A DNA stretch of 64,000 bases from positions 62,001 to 126,000 of the forward strand of contig SVEG01000002.1 in the NCBI GenBank assembly GCA_015057505.1, read 5' to 3'. Numbering within the stretch: the first letter of the stretch is position 1; each line of letters opens with the position of its first letter. This stretch comes from Lachnospiraceae bacterium. GTDB lineage: Bacteria; Bacillota; Clostridia; Lachnospirales; Lachnospiraceae. Of this stretch, positions 1 through 8,089 are shown one piece after another. Below the pieces are notes generated by a model. That model worked only from the letters and a program-made list of their open reading frames with translations, was not told where the DNA came from and searched no databases. Made by a program: the position numbers and the translations under genes.

Positions 1-892
1 CCTTAGAAAGGTTGTATACCTCAAGGTTAGTTCCCTGTCCGAATAAGTAATAGTACTTGCCGGGCTGTACTGTAAACTCATATGAATTGTTGCCTTCTTT
101 CAAAGTAACAACTGCATCTGCTGCCTCGAATTGAGCAGGAGCATCAGCTGTAGGAACAAGCTGTGTATCACTTGCAAAAATGTATCCTGACTTACCTGAA
201 CCCATATATACTGCAAGCTTAACATAAGATTCTTCTGTCGCTGTAATCTCACCAAATACACGGGCTGTCGAAGAACCAACCTTACCATTGTTAACACTAT
301 TTGTCTTTAATGTATAAGTGTACTCTGCTCCGTCAACAGCAACTGCCGCATCTTTATTAGATACAACAAGAGGCTGACATGCTGTAAATGTAACTGCATC
401 AAATTTTGCGATAATACCGCCGTCTTCTACTGCATCTGTAGCAAAAGCAGGTACTTTCTTTGTCTTCATAATATTAAATAACTCAAGATTAGTTCCCTGA
501 CCTAATAAGTAATAATACTTACCTACCTCAGCTGTAAACTCATACGAATTAGTTCCTTCTTTCAAAGTAACAACTGCACTGGCTGCATCAAATTGAGCCG
601 GAGCATCAGCTGTAGGAACAAGCTGTGTGTCACTTGCGAATACATATCCCGACTTACCTGAACCCATATATACTACTAACTGAACATTGGTTTCTTCTGT
701 TGCAACAATCTCACCGAATACACGTGCTGTTGAAGAACCAACTTTACCATTGTTAACACTACTTGTCTTTAATGTATAAGTATACTCTGCTCCATCAACA
801 GCAACTGCCGCATCTTTATTAGATACACTAAGAGCCTGACGGGCTGTAAATGTCACTGTCTCAAGATTTGCAATAATACCGCCATCTGCTAC
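1..892 (-). repeat. Two direct 462-bp coding repeats
   Basis: Matching blocks such as catctttattag (349 and 811) and ttccctg (31 and 493) are exactly 462 bp apart, so each unit encodes 154 residues. DNA identity is high over long runs, suggesting recent duplication or homogenisation. More copies may lie beyond the left edge. Confidence 0.85.
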
Positions 893-1027
893 ATCTCCTG
901 AAGCAATATTGGCAGCACTTGCAGCTTTAACTGTGAAGAGATTACCGGGCATAAGACCAATAATCATAAAAAGAGCAAGCATGATTGATGTTACTCTTTT
1001 TGCATTTTGTTTTTTGCAAAATTTCAT
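1..1027 (-). CDS. Secreted tandem-repeat protein, C-terminus beyond left edge
   Basis: Absent from the ORF track because it runs off the left edge, but open for 342 codons. It starts at ATG 1027 behind GGGAGG. Residues 1-36 form a signal peptide (KRVTSIMLALFMIIGLMPG, then VKAA). The rest is two copies of a module of about 154 residues rich in Ala, Val, Thr and Ser, with motifs such as NKDAAVAVDGAEYTYTLK, ARVFGEI, VYMGSGKSGY and FASDTQLVPTADAPAQF. The module looks like a beta-sandwich binding domain, but I do not recognise the family. Catalytic or anchoring domains may lie beyond the edge. It is divergent from the AraC gene at 1291. Gene certain; function unknown. Confidence 0.85.
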   Translation of the reverse strand, partial: MKFCKKQNAKRVTSIMLALFMIIGLMPGNLFTVKAASAANIASGDVADGGIIANLETVTFTARQALSVSNKDAAVAVDGAEYTYTLKTSSVNNGKVGSSTARVFGEIVATEETNVQLVVYMGSGKSGYVFASDTQLVPTADAPAQFDAASAVVTLKEGTNSYEFTAEVGKYYYLLGQGTNLELFNIMKTKKVPAFATDAVEDGGIIAKFDAVTFTACQPLVVSNKDAAVAVDGAEYTYTLKTNSVNNGKVGSSTARVFGEITATEESYVKLAVYMGSGKSGYIFASDTQLVPTADAPAQFEAADAVVTLKEGNNSYEFTVQPGKYYYLFGQGTNLEVYNLSK

Positions 1028-1059
1028 AATATATTTCCTCCCTTTATATATTCTTTGTT

Positions 1060-1103
1060 GTGCGTCGCTTCACTTGACGCACCACGTTATTCGTATTATA
1101 TCA
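1060..1103 (-). promoter_or_regulatory. Extended -10 promoter and 5'-end stem-loop of the repeat protein
   Basis: On the minus strand an extended -10 (TGATATAAT, hexamer at 1095-1100) lies just upstream of a perfect 7-bp stem, GTGCGTC/GACGCAC, at 1060-1082 with a 9-nt loop. The stem would lie within a few nucleotides of the predicted RNA 5' end and about 33 nt before the start codon. That position suits a 5' mRNA-stabilising hairpin, which is inference. Confidence 0.55.
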
Positions 1104-1147
1104 TACTACAAAACGCAATAATACTTATTTTTTTTGATATCTTGCTA

Positions 1148-1176
1148 TTGATTACTGATTTTTTTAGGTGTATAAT
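1148..1176 (+). promoter_or_regulatory. Promoter of the AraC-type regulator
   Basis: TTGATT at 1148-1153, 17 bp spacer, TATAAT at 1171-1176. It leads to the AraC gene whose start is at 1291. Confidence 0.55.
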
Positions 1177-1290
1177 GTGCATAATGTCATTATATGCAAA
1201 GATTATGTTTATTTTTTGTGCAACATTACCAAGCATAATTATTTTGAACACCGGGACAAATCACGATATTTTTGGAAAGAAGGGAACACA

Positions 1291-2160
1291 ATGGAATCAA
1301 AAAAGTATTTTGTTGTATCACGTTTCAACCACGATGGCTCTGCCGGCATGCACACACCACACTCACACTCACAATGTGAATTATACTATCTTATGTCCGG
1401 CGGATGCACTATGTTGTCAGGGCAGACCAATTACGTCCTGACACCGGGAATGATTCTTATAGTTCCCTCCAATGTGCCTCATAAAACCACCTACAATCCG
1501 GATACACTCAGTGAGCGTTTAACCGTGGAATTCTCTAACGAATATATCTCTGATATTGCCGAAGAATTCGGAGAAATCTGGATGGATCGATTCTTTTACA
1601 ATACGCCAATCTATCTTCCGCCGGATTCACGCGCTCATATAGAGCAAATGTTTGATGCACTTATGGAAGACAATATGCCGGCCGTGTCGCTGTCTCCGGA
1701 AAATTCCATACGACCACAACCTGACGATGTATTTTCTGACTGCGTCCGAAAACTGCATTTTCAGGAAATAATTATAGAACTGCTTCGCCGTAATACGCAT
1801 GCTAATTACGTAACTGCAGAGGGAATCTTAATCTCTGACATTGCCGTTGCTGAGGCGCGTCGATACATAGACGCCAACTACAATGACCCCCTCACCCTCG
1901 AAGGAGTAGCCGATATATACCGGCTAAATCCTTCCTACTTTTCGAACAAGTTCAAATCCGTAAACGGCATCGGTTTCAAAAAGTACCTTAACAATGTACG
2001 AATAATCCGCGCCGAGAAGCTGCTTCTGGAAACTGATATGAGTATTACCGAGATTGCCATAAAATGCGGCTATGAGACCAGTAATTACTTCGGTGACGCA
2101 TTCCGCCGAATAAATAACTGCTCTCCGTCGCAGTTTAGGAAGATGAATGGGAATGTGTAG
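1291..2160 (+). CDS. AraC family transcriptional regulator with cupin sensor domain
   Basis: About 289 residues when started at ATG 1291 behind GAAGGG; the 41-residue upstream extension in the ORF track is probably untranslated. The N-terminal half is a cupin ligand-binding domain (HTPHSHSQCELYYLMSG, then TPGMILIVPSNVPH). The C-terminal 100 residues carry two helix-turn-helix motifs of the AraC type (EGVADIYRLNPSYFSNKFK and ITEIAIKCGYETSNYFGDAFR). Such regulators usually sense a sugar. It is transcribed away from the secreted repeat protein, which is its most plausible target, but no operator was identified. Confidence 0.9.
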   Translation: MESKKYFVVSRFNHDGSAGMHTPHSHSQCELYYLMSGGCTMLSGQTNYVLTPGMILIVPSNVPHKTTYNPDTLSERLTVEFSNEYISDIAEEFGEIWMDRFFYNTPIYLPPDSRAHIEQMFDALMEDNMPAVSLSPENSIRPQPDDVFSDCVRKLHFQEIIIELLRRNTHANYVTAEGILISDIAVAEARRYIDANYNDPLTLEGVADIYRLNPSYFSNKFKSVNGIGFKKYLNNVRIIRAEKLLLETDMSITEIAIKCGYETSNYFGDAFRRINNCSPSQFRKMNGNV

Positions 2161-2234
2161 ATTTATGTATTTCCTCTCTAAAAAATTTCAAGGACTATGT
2201 TTCCATAGTCCTTGAATGTAGTTCCACTCTTCCC

Positions 2235-2534
2235 TTAAATCTCCTGTCTTAATTCTGCAAACACTTCTCTGGCAGGACGTGTTTTCCCTTCTCTTGCCTG
2301 TTGTAACCCTATTTCCATCATGGAATCAAATTCTGTCTTGCTCATTTCACTCACTGCCTTCGGTTCATTTGCAAGTGTTACAGAAAAAGGAATTCCCTTT
2401 TTTATAATAATCTGCTTATAAAGCATATTGATTAAAACAGATGTTGGAATGCCCAACTGTTCCATAATTTTTTCTGCCTGTTCTTTAATATCCGGCTCTA
2501 CCCTTGCTATTACATTTGCTGTTTTTGTAGCCAT
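2235..2534 (-). CDS. RelB/DinJ-type antitoxin, apparently without toxin
   Basis: 99 residues from ATG 2534, chosen because AAAGGTGG lies just upstream; the longer ORF has no such site. The N-terminal half matches the ribbon-helix-helix RelB/DinJ family (ARVEPDIKEQAEKIMEQLGIP, then INMLYKQIIIKKGIPF). The C-terminal arm is charged and would wrap a toxin. No RelE/YafQ-like toxin gene follows: downstream is the convergent AraC gene, and upstream is the small HTH gene. It may be an orphan antitoxin left from a lost pair, or may act with a toxin elsewhere. Confidence 0.85.
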   Translation of the reverse strand: MATKTANVIARVEPDIKEQAEKIMEQLGIPTSVLINMLYKQIIIKKGIPFSVTLANEPKAVSEMSKTEFDSMMEIGLQQAREGKTRPAREVFAELRQEI

Positions 2535-2661
2535 AGTTATACCACCTTTCAAGAACAGTATATCATTTTGTATATCGTTTAGCAATACATTTTATGCATT
2601 TTCGTTTAATCAAAAATTCCATTACCGATTCGTTTCCGTTTTTTCCTTTTCCATAACCTGA

Positions 2662-2928
2662 CTACTCTCTTTTCAAAGCATCATAATACGCCTTATATCT
2701 ATATGCCGTTCTCCTGCTAATCTCACCTTGGCTTACAATCCCCATAATTGTCATGCCACTTTCATACTTCTCAACAAAAGCATTATATGAAGCCAGCCAC
2801 GTATCGTCATGCTTCTTACGTCCGGCGCGATTCCTGGATCTGTAATGCTCCAGCTCCTCACGTAATGCTTTATTTTCAGCCTCTAGTTCCGATATATAGT
2901 TCAATGCTTCTTCCAGTGTTTTTATCAT
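2662..2928 (-). CDS. Small coiled-coil helix-turn-helix protein, copy 1
   Basis: 88 residues. Residues 1-35 are a charged heptad-like helix (EEALNYISELEAENKALREE), probably a dimerising coiled coil. Residues 55-85 resemble a resolvase-type helix-turn-helix (GMTIMGIVSQGEISRRTAYRY). The start has GGAGG six bases upstream. Residues 1-85 are identical to the second copy at 5408-5683 although the DNA differs. It lies behind a consensus promoter carrying GTGTCA repeats. I infer a small DNA-binding protein, perhaps autoregulatory; family name not recognised. Confidence 0.8.
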   Translation of the reverse strand: MIKTLEEALNYISELEAENKALREELEHYRSRNRAGRKKHDDTWLASYNAFVEKYESGMTIMGIVSQGEISRRTAYRYKAYYDALKRE

Positions 2929-3022
2929 ATAACCTCCGGTGTGCCTATAATTATTCGTGACACTATTATAGCATTAAATTATATGAGTGTCAATTTAATT
3001 TTTGACACAAAGTAAATTTGCC
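2672..3022 (-). repeat. Duplicated HTH-gene locus, copy 1 (351 bp)
   Basis: Aligns without gaps to 5427-5777 at an offset of 2755 bp. I count 15 differences, all transitions. Homology begins inside the last codons of the gene and ends just beyond the GTGTCA operator. The flanks are unrelated. Confidence 0.9.
2957..3008 (-). promoter_or_regulatory. Consensus promoter with GTGTCA operator repeats, copy 1
   Basis: On the minus strand TTGACA (2988-2993) and TATAAT (2965-2970) are 17 bp apart, a perfect sigma-A promoter. GTGTCAA and TTGACAC form a palindrome with an 8-bp centre over the -35. A third copy, AGTGTCA, directly follows the -10. So strong a promoter framed by three identical half-sites suggests tight repression; the downstream HTH protein is a candidate repressor (inference). 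Confidence 0.75.
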
Positions 3023-3030
3023 CATGAACA

Positions 3031-3066
3031 GAAAAAGTCCGACAGAACCAGCTTCCATCGGACTTT
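3031..3066 (-). terminator. Terminator of the XRE gene; hairpin family copy 1
   Basis: AAAGTCCGA/TCGGACTTT stem with a loop containing a short GAA/TTC inner stem, followed on the minus strand by TTTTT. It lies 6 bp after the stop of the XRE gene. Related hairpins are at 11423, 15324 and 18517. Confidence 0.8.
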
Positions 3067-3072
3067 ACATAT

Positions 3073-4140
3073 CTAATTGAATTGCTTTATTGCTTCTTCA
3101 GCCATTGCAACACGTTCATTTATATCTTCTCGCGTAGAATCCCAAAAACCATCCGTATCACCCTCTATAAACATCAAACAATGTCTACCCTCTGAGCTGT
3201 CTAAGAAATCAAAATATCTATCGCGAGTCTCATATAAATCCTGCATATGCATCAATGCTTTCTCTTTATTTCCAAGTTCCGCATTTTCCTTGACTAATGC
3301 CAACAACAACGAGGTCTTCTGAAATATCTGTCGATGCGGAAGATATTCACCGCCGGATAAAAAAGCTTCAATAATTCTTAGCATATACTCATTTAATGCA
3401 ATGCATTTTTCTTTTGCACCGGATTCATTCTGCTGTCTTGTAATTCTTGCAGCTAATCTTATACTTCTTGCAACAAATCGCGCTTTTAAAGCAAAGCTCT
3501 TCTTTATCTTTTCAAGAGCAATATCATACTTACCATCTGCATATGCCATTTCAGCTTCCCAATATTCCCTATCACCATAAATGTAAGGTAAGTTTTGCAT
3601 AAAGCCTTCTGCCTTTATCGTTTCACCGCATAAATCATAAGCTCTTGCCATTAAATAATATGTTTTACATATATTATCAGGATTGTTTTCATATCTGAAG
3701 ATACTATTGCTATACCTCTCGCACTCTTCAAGAAATGTCTTATGCTGTACATCCAATTTCTTTTTGAAAAATAGCTCGATATAACATTCCAGACAACATA
3801 GTGCAACATCGGGTACATCCGGATACTTATTAAAAAATCTTAATGATATGTCATATAACTTAGCTGCCTTTTCCACATCATTAATTAAATTAATTCCACC
3901 CAGACAACTTCGAACTGTCTTCAATTCTCTTTCATAATCTTCATCAGTATGCCCAAGCAATTTGTCTGTTGAAACCTCCAACACTTTTGCCAATGGTACA
4001 ATCTGTGAAATATCCGGCATACCTGCATCTGTTTCCCATTTAGAAATAGCTTGTGTTGATACTCCTATCAATTCAGCTAATTGACCCTGTGTAAAATTTT
4101 TTTCTTTTCTGTACAACTTAATCATCTGACCTATTGTCAT
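3073..4140 (-). CDS. XRE family regulator with TPR-like C-terminal region
   Basis: 355 residues from ATG 4140 behind AGAGGTG. Residues 1-65 form a Cro/C1-type helix-turn-helix (GQMIKLYRKEKNFTQGQLAE, then GVSTQAISKWETDAGMPDI). The remaining 290 residues are helical and repeat-like (KAAKLYDISLRFFNKYPDVP, ALEKIKKSFALK), resembling TPR-type sensing domains of Firmicutes regulators that bind peptides. No peptide gene is evident beside it. It ends at a strong terminator and is transcribed alone. Target unknown; possibly autoregulated through the upstream palindrome. Confidence 0.85.
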   Translation of the reverse strand: MTIGQMIKLYRKEKNFTQGQLAELIGVSTQAISKWETDAGMPDISQIVPLAKVLEVSTDKLLGHTDEDYERELKTVRSCLGGINLINDVEKAAKLYDISLRFFNKYPDVPDVALCCLECYIELFFKKKLDVQHKTFLEECERYSNSIFRYENNPDNICKTYYLMARAYDLCGETIKAEGFMQNLPYIYGDREYWEAEMAYADGKYDIALEKIKKSFALKARFVARSIRLAARITRQQNESGAKEKCIALNEYMLRIIEAFLSGGEYLPHRQIFQKTSLLLALVKENAELGNKEKALMHMQDLYETRDRYFDFLDSSEGRHCLMFIEGDTDGFWDSTREDINERVAMAEEAIKQFN

Positions 4141-4196
4141 ATCTAATCACCTCTTTTTATATTCGGTACCGTAACTTAATCATAACAAATTAGTTG

Positions 4197-4214
4197 TGCA
4201 TAGTACACCATGCA
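4197..4214. promoter_or_regulatory. Palindrome upstream of the XRE gene
   Basis: TGCATAGTACACCATGCA is an imperfect palindrome about 57 bp upstream of the XRE start, a plausible autoregulatory operator. The rest of 4141-4438 holds no gene I can support. Confidence 0.35.
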
Positions 4215-4438
4215 ATTAGATATCATAAATCAACGGAACGTGGATTTTTGTAAATAATTTATTCAGTCATATTAAAACTGCGATATCTTACTCATCTGCG
4301 ATAGCAGCCTGTAAGGTACTAAATAATCGGCTTAGCAATCGCAAAGGTAAAAGACCCCTTTTCGTCATGGAAGGCATATAGGATGTGGAAAGGAGGGACT
4401 AGAAAAATTACCTTTATAACCTTTTTGCGAAGCCTCCA

Positions 4439-5336
4439 CTACAATCCACCTTCTTCAATTTGCGGAATATTAACTAATTGCTGTAACTTTCTTTCTAGAA
4501 CTTCTTTATCCGGCAACAACAACTGATATTTAGATACCAACATAGGGGACATTGTTCTGCTCATAGCATATTCCACAACTTCATCGTTCTTGGAAGCACA
4601 TAGAAGTAACCCAACGCTTGGGTTTTCGTTTTCTTTTTTCACTTGTCTATCCAATGTTTCCAGATAAAAATCCATTTTTGATATGTATTCCGGTTTAAAT
4701 TTACCTATTTTCAACTCCATTGCTACAAGGCACTGTAATCCGCGATGATAAAAAAGTAAGTCAATTCTGAAATCTTCTCCCCTAACCTGCACCTTATATT
4801 CCTCATCGATGAAGGTAAAATCTTTACCCAACTCTAGGATAAAGTCTTTCATATTTTTTATCAGAGCTTTTCGCAAATCACTTTCACGGTATTCATTTGG
4901 CAAATCTAAAAATTCAATAACATATGAATCTAAAAATGGATTCCCACCCAATTTCTTTAATACTTAACCGGATATAAAATTCTCTCTCTTCAGCAGACTT
5001 GCAACCGGACATAATTAACAAATGGTTAGTCCAACTAATTTGTGTCACCAGTGGTGACACAAATTTATTATCTTTATATGTTTCATAGAATTTTTTCATC
5101 CTATAAAGACCGCTTCGATTAAATCCTTTTATTCCGGGAAAAGCCTCTTGTATTCCTTTTACAATATTATCAATATAGGCGTCGCCAAAAGCAGCTTGTT
5201 CAGACTCTTTGCTAAGGAATTCTCCAACCTTCCAGTACATATTGATAAGTTCTTCATTTACTTTCCTTATTGCATTCTGTCGAGATTCGTTAATTATGTT
5301 AACTAAATAAGCTACTGGCGCTATGTCATTTCCCAT
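4439..5336 (-). pseudogene. DUF1016 (YhcG-type) PD-(D/E)XK nuclease, internal deletion and frameshift
   Basis: Two ORFs are halves of one DUF1016 protein. The N-terminal half (start ATG 5336 behind AAAGGAG) has the DUF1016 N domain, ending at REFYIRLSIKE. The C-terminal half resumes at LDSYVIEFLDLPNEYRESDL and holds the nuclease core (RIDLLFYHRGLQCLVAMELK). In family members roughly 40 residues normally separate these segments. Here they are missing and the reading frame changes at about 4955, so the gene is broken by a deletion. These proteins accompany restriction and defence loci; this one is probably inactive. It is preceded by the second copy of the small HTH gene. Confidence 0.85.
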
Positions 5337-5407
5337 AAAAAGCTCTCCTTTAATTTGTGACACCACTAGTATCTCTAATCCTTTACTATCGCAATGTAGT
5401 TCCCTTA

Positions 5408-5683
5408 TCAACTATGCTGCTTTCTATTCAAAGCATCATAATACGCCTTATATCTATACGCTGTTCTCCTGCTAATCTCGCCTTGGCTTACAATCCCCAT
5501 AATTGTCATGCCACTTTCATACTTCTCAACAAAAGCATTATATGAAGCCAGCCACGTATCATCATGCTTCTTACGTCCGGCGCGATTCCTGGACCTATAA
5601 TGCTCCAGTTCCTCACGTAATGCTTTATTTTCAGCCTCTAGTTCTGATATATAGTTCAATGCTTCTTCCAGTGTTTTTATCAT
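5408..5683 (-). CDS. Small coiled-coil helix-turn-helix protein, copy 2
   Basis: 91 residues. Residues 1-85 are identical to the product of 2662-2928; only the tail differs (NRKQHS instead of KRE) because homology stops there. The eight coding DNA differences are all synonymous. It has the same coiled coil followed by HTH, and the same promoter and operator. It ends about 70 bp before the start of the DUF1016 pseudogene, so it may once have been co-transcribed with it. Function unknown; a DNA-binding role is inferred. Confidence 0.8.
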   Translation of the reverse strand: MIKTLEEALNYISELEAENKALREELEHYRSRNRAGRKKHDDTWLASYNAFVEKYESGMTIMGIVSQGEISRRTAYRYKAYYDALNRKQHS

Positions 5684-5777
5684 ATAGCCTCCAGTGTGCC
5701 TGTAATTATTTATGACACTATTATAGCATTAAATTATATGAGTGTCAATTTAATTTTTGACACGAAGTAGATTTGCC
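5427..5777 (-). repeat. Duplicated HTH-gene locus, copy 2 (351 bp)
   Basis: Partner of 2672-3022. A run of about 50 bp covering the -10, -35 and GTGTCA half-sites is identical in both copies, while the 5' leader and the edges differ. Confidence 0.9.
5713..5763 (-). promoter_or_regulatory. Consensus promoter with GTGTCA operator repeats, copy 2
   Basis: TTGACA (5743-5748), 17 bp, TATAAT (5720-5725) on the minus strand, with the same palindrome over the -35 and the same third half-site after the -10 as copy 1. Confidence 0.75.
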
Positions 5778-5831
5778 AACCTTCGAAACTTATTTACCGA
5801 AACTGAAGTAATGCTATGTAAATAAAATCAC

Positions 5832-5872
5832 AAAAAAAAACTGAAATCCCTGTTTTACACCAAGACTCAGTT
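5832..5872 (-). terminator. Terminator after the zinc-ribbon gene
   Basis: On the minus strand AACTGA and TCAGTT enclose a weakly paired interior and are followed by a run of T. It lies about 70 bp beyond the stop at 5944. Confidence 0.55.
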
Positions 5873-5943
5873 CCTCTATCTAATTATATTGTATATCTCA
5901 AAATAAACCTGAAATTTGGGTTAGTTCTTACAGTAATATAACA

Positions 5944-6465
5944 TTACTTCTTCTTACTATCTTTTGCACTACCGTGTCCCCAATGTTCCGTTAGTTTTTC
6001 ATCGCAATCTCTGATTATTGTTCCTGTATCCGTATAAATTACTTTTTCCACGTATCTATCGTTGATCTTATCAATCATTCTAACTCTTGTTACTGCACCT
6101 GTTCCGTCTTTTTGAAATGAACTGCTTGAATATTTGATTTCAAAATTTCTTTTGCTTACATCATCCTTTACGATACTGACTTCCGATTCAAATGGTAAAT
6201 ATTCTTCTTTTATATATCCCCAATCATCTAAAATATCGTCAGCTGTAGGATTTTCTTTTATTTCAATTCTTTTTCTAGTAACAACAGCTCGCCAATCCTT
6301 CTTCCCGCACAAGGGACAATAATTCAATAACTCCATACTCACTGCACCACAATTAGGTGTCATACATTCATATCCTAGTATCTCTTCTACTTGCATTTCG
6401 TTTGTGCTAAAATCTTTCATACTATGTTTCTCTACCAAATTCAAATTTGTCCGTATGATTATCAC
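5944..6465 (-). CDS. Uncharacterised protein with zinc ribbon
   Basis: 173 residues if started at GTG 6465, which overlaps the stop of the upstream gene; an ATG at 6420 (MKDFSTNE) would give 158. Near the N-terminus CMTPNCG and CPLCGKKDW form a four-cysteine zinc ribbon. The remainder (FEIKYSSSSFQKDG, VRMIDKINDRYVEKVIYTDTG) looks like a beta-rich domain I do not recognise. Coupled to the DUF3788 gene, so the two may act together. Confidence 0.7.
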   Translation of the reverse strand: MIIIRTNLNLVEKHSMKDFSTNEMQVEEILGYECMTPNCGAVSMELLNYCPLCGKKDWRAVVTRKRIEIKENPTADDILDDWGYIKEEYLPFESEVSIVKDDVSKRNFEIKYSSSSFQKDGTGAVTRVRMIDKINDRYVEKVIYTDTGTIIRDCDEKLTEHWGHGSAKDSKKK

Positions 6466-6872
6466 TTACATTTAATTTCTAAAATTTTCTTTATATCTTC
6501 ATAATGTTCTTGGCACATAACTCGATAGTGTATCCAACCGCCATCACTACAGGGATATTTATTGTCTATATGTTCTTGAGCATATTTTTTCACGCCATCA
6601 TAAATTGCTTCATATTGTTTATTTGTCAATCTCATCATAACTGTAAAAGCACCAGCTTCGGTAAAGATATTACATATGAGCTTTTTCTTTTTATAATGTC
6701 CAATACCCCAACCGTATTTATTACCATAAGGAAAAACCACTTTCTGCTCTGTACTAAAAGTAGTAGTCAACCAATCATTAATCACAGAAAAACGTTCTGC
6801 ATTTTCACCACAATATTCTGTCATTTCTGCTACTGTTGGTTCAACTTGTTTATTAAGCATCCTTTCGTACAT
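6462..6872 (-). CDS. DUF3788 domain protein
   Basis: 136 residues, the usual size of a stand-alone DUF3788 protein. The characteristic motifs are present: FPYGNKYGWGIGHYKKKKL, GAFTVMMRLTNKQYE and YPCSDGGWIHYRV. The function of the family is not established. Its stop overlaps the next gene. A second DUF3788 domain, fused to DUF3795, occurs at 21511-22236 in the same island. Confidence 0.8.
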   Translation of the reverse strand: MYERMLNKQVEPTVAEMTEYCGENAERFSVINDWLTTTFSTEQKVVFPYGNKYGWGIGHYKKKKLICNIFTEAGAFTVMMRLTNKQYEAIYDGVKKYAQEHIDNKYPCSDGGWIHYRVMCQEHYEDIKKILEIKCK

Positions 6873-6928
6873 AACTACCCTCCAAGCCCAATTTTATCGT
6901 TTCTATGATGCTACTAACATTCCATATG

Positions 6929-8029
6929 TTAATTGCATTTTTTTATTCTTTTCTCCAAATTCTTGTATTTTTCCTGCATACGCTGTGATGCCACATCCTT
7001 CTCCCGCTTCAGCTTCGTTTCATAGTGGTTTCGAATTTCTTTTAAAGTCATTGTTGCTTTGTCAATCAAATTTCTTTCTCGTTCAATTTCCTCAACCATT
7101 TCTAAGATTTCTACCAAAGAATATCGGCTACATACTTCCTCATAAACAGCGTCATCCATATTTTGATATTCCAAACAAGAATCATAAAAAAGGTTTCGTA
7201 TAGAAACAGGTTTTAATGTCGTTGAGTTGAATACCATTTTCAAAGCAGAAATCGCTTTAGCCTTCCTTCCAAGGCAGTAATTAGCCTTAAATAATAAGGA
7301 ATACTTGAGATAATTGTTATCAGTTTTACTTTTTTTTATTATCTTAATGCATTTTTTAAAATCTCCTAGAAGATATTGTTTTTTCGCTTTGTTGTAAAAA
7401 AAATCGCCTAGAAGATATTTGTTAATGGACTTATCGATTCTCTTATAAGACCATACAATTCCCTGTAACTGTAAATACAGCTTGCTTAACTCCAAAAAAT
7501 TCTCAGACATATAAGCAATTGTTGGCACGACGGGTCTATAGCAAGTATTGCCCACTACATTATCGGCCTTTTCGTCATATGAATATACAGTTACCTTAGT
7601 TGAAATTTTTCTTAAAAGCAAAATTTCTTCAGCGGACATAAACGCATAATAGGTAGCGCTTTTATCAATCTTTTGACATAATTCTTTAGTTCTCACATCA
7701 AGATCGTTACCAACCGGTAGCAACTTATCTGCCATTTCATCAAATTTGAACGAGGAGTTTAAGCACTTGTTCTGTAACCACAACTCAAAATCCTCTTTTG
7801 TGACTAAACCAGACTCTATTTTATCAAAAGGAAAACTCCAACCAAATTCATTGATTTTAAGAGCAATACTTAGATAACTGCTAAGTGCTATAAAAATTTC
7901 ATAAATATCGAATTCCACTTTAGGTCTTACTTTGTTGTATCGCCTTTTTTCAGGCAAAAAATTAAAAACAATCCAAAAAATAAATGATGCGATTAATGAT
8001 GTAATTATCGCTAATAAAATTTCTTCCAT
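6929..8029 (-). CDS. Uncharacterised protein with N-terminal membrane anchor
   Basis: 366 residues from ATG 8029 behind AAGGAG. Residues 3-27 are one hydrophobic segment (AIITSLIASFIFWIVFNFLP) followed by a basic stretch, so the protein is probably membrane-anchored with a large cytoplasmic part. The middle contains helical segments resembling TPR units (YLLGDFFYNKAKKQYLLGDF). The end is a charged coiled coil (LKREKDVASQRMQEKYKN). No family recognised. Low GC content typical of the island. Confidence 0.7.
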   Translation of the reverse strand: MEEILLAIITSLIASFIFWIVFNFLPEKRRYNKVRPKVEFDIYEIFIALSSYLSIALKINEFGWSFPFDKIESGLVTKEDFELWLQNKCLNSSFKFDEMADKLLPVGNDLDVRTKELCQKIDKSATYYAFMSAEEILLLRKISTKVTVYSYDEKADNVVGNTCYRPVVPTIAYMSENFLELSKLYLQLQGIVWSYKRIDKSINKYLLGDFFYNKAKKQYLLGDFKKCIKIIKKSKTDNNYLKYSLLFKANYCLGRKAKAISALKMVFNSTTLKPVSIRNLFYDSCLEYQNMDDAVYEEVCSRYSLVEILEMVEEIERERNLIDKATMTLKEIRNHYETKLKREKDVASQRMQEKYKNLEKRIKKCN

Positions 8030-8089
8030 GACATATCTCCTTAGTTAGATATGAGACACTTATTATAATGAATTGTACCACAAACCATG

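Noticed and set aside
5037-5065. 29-bp near-perfect palindrome with TGTGTCACC arms resembling the GTGTCA operator
   Set aside because: It lies inside the DUF1016 coding region and encodes the conserved segment KFVSPLVTQI, so the symmetry is explained by the protein.
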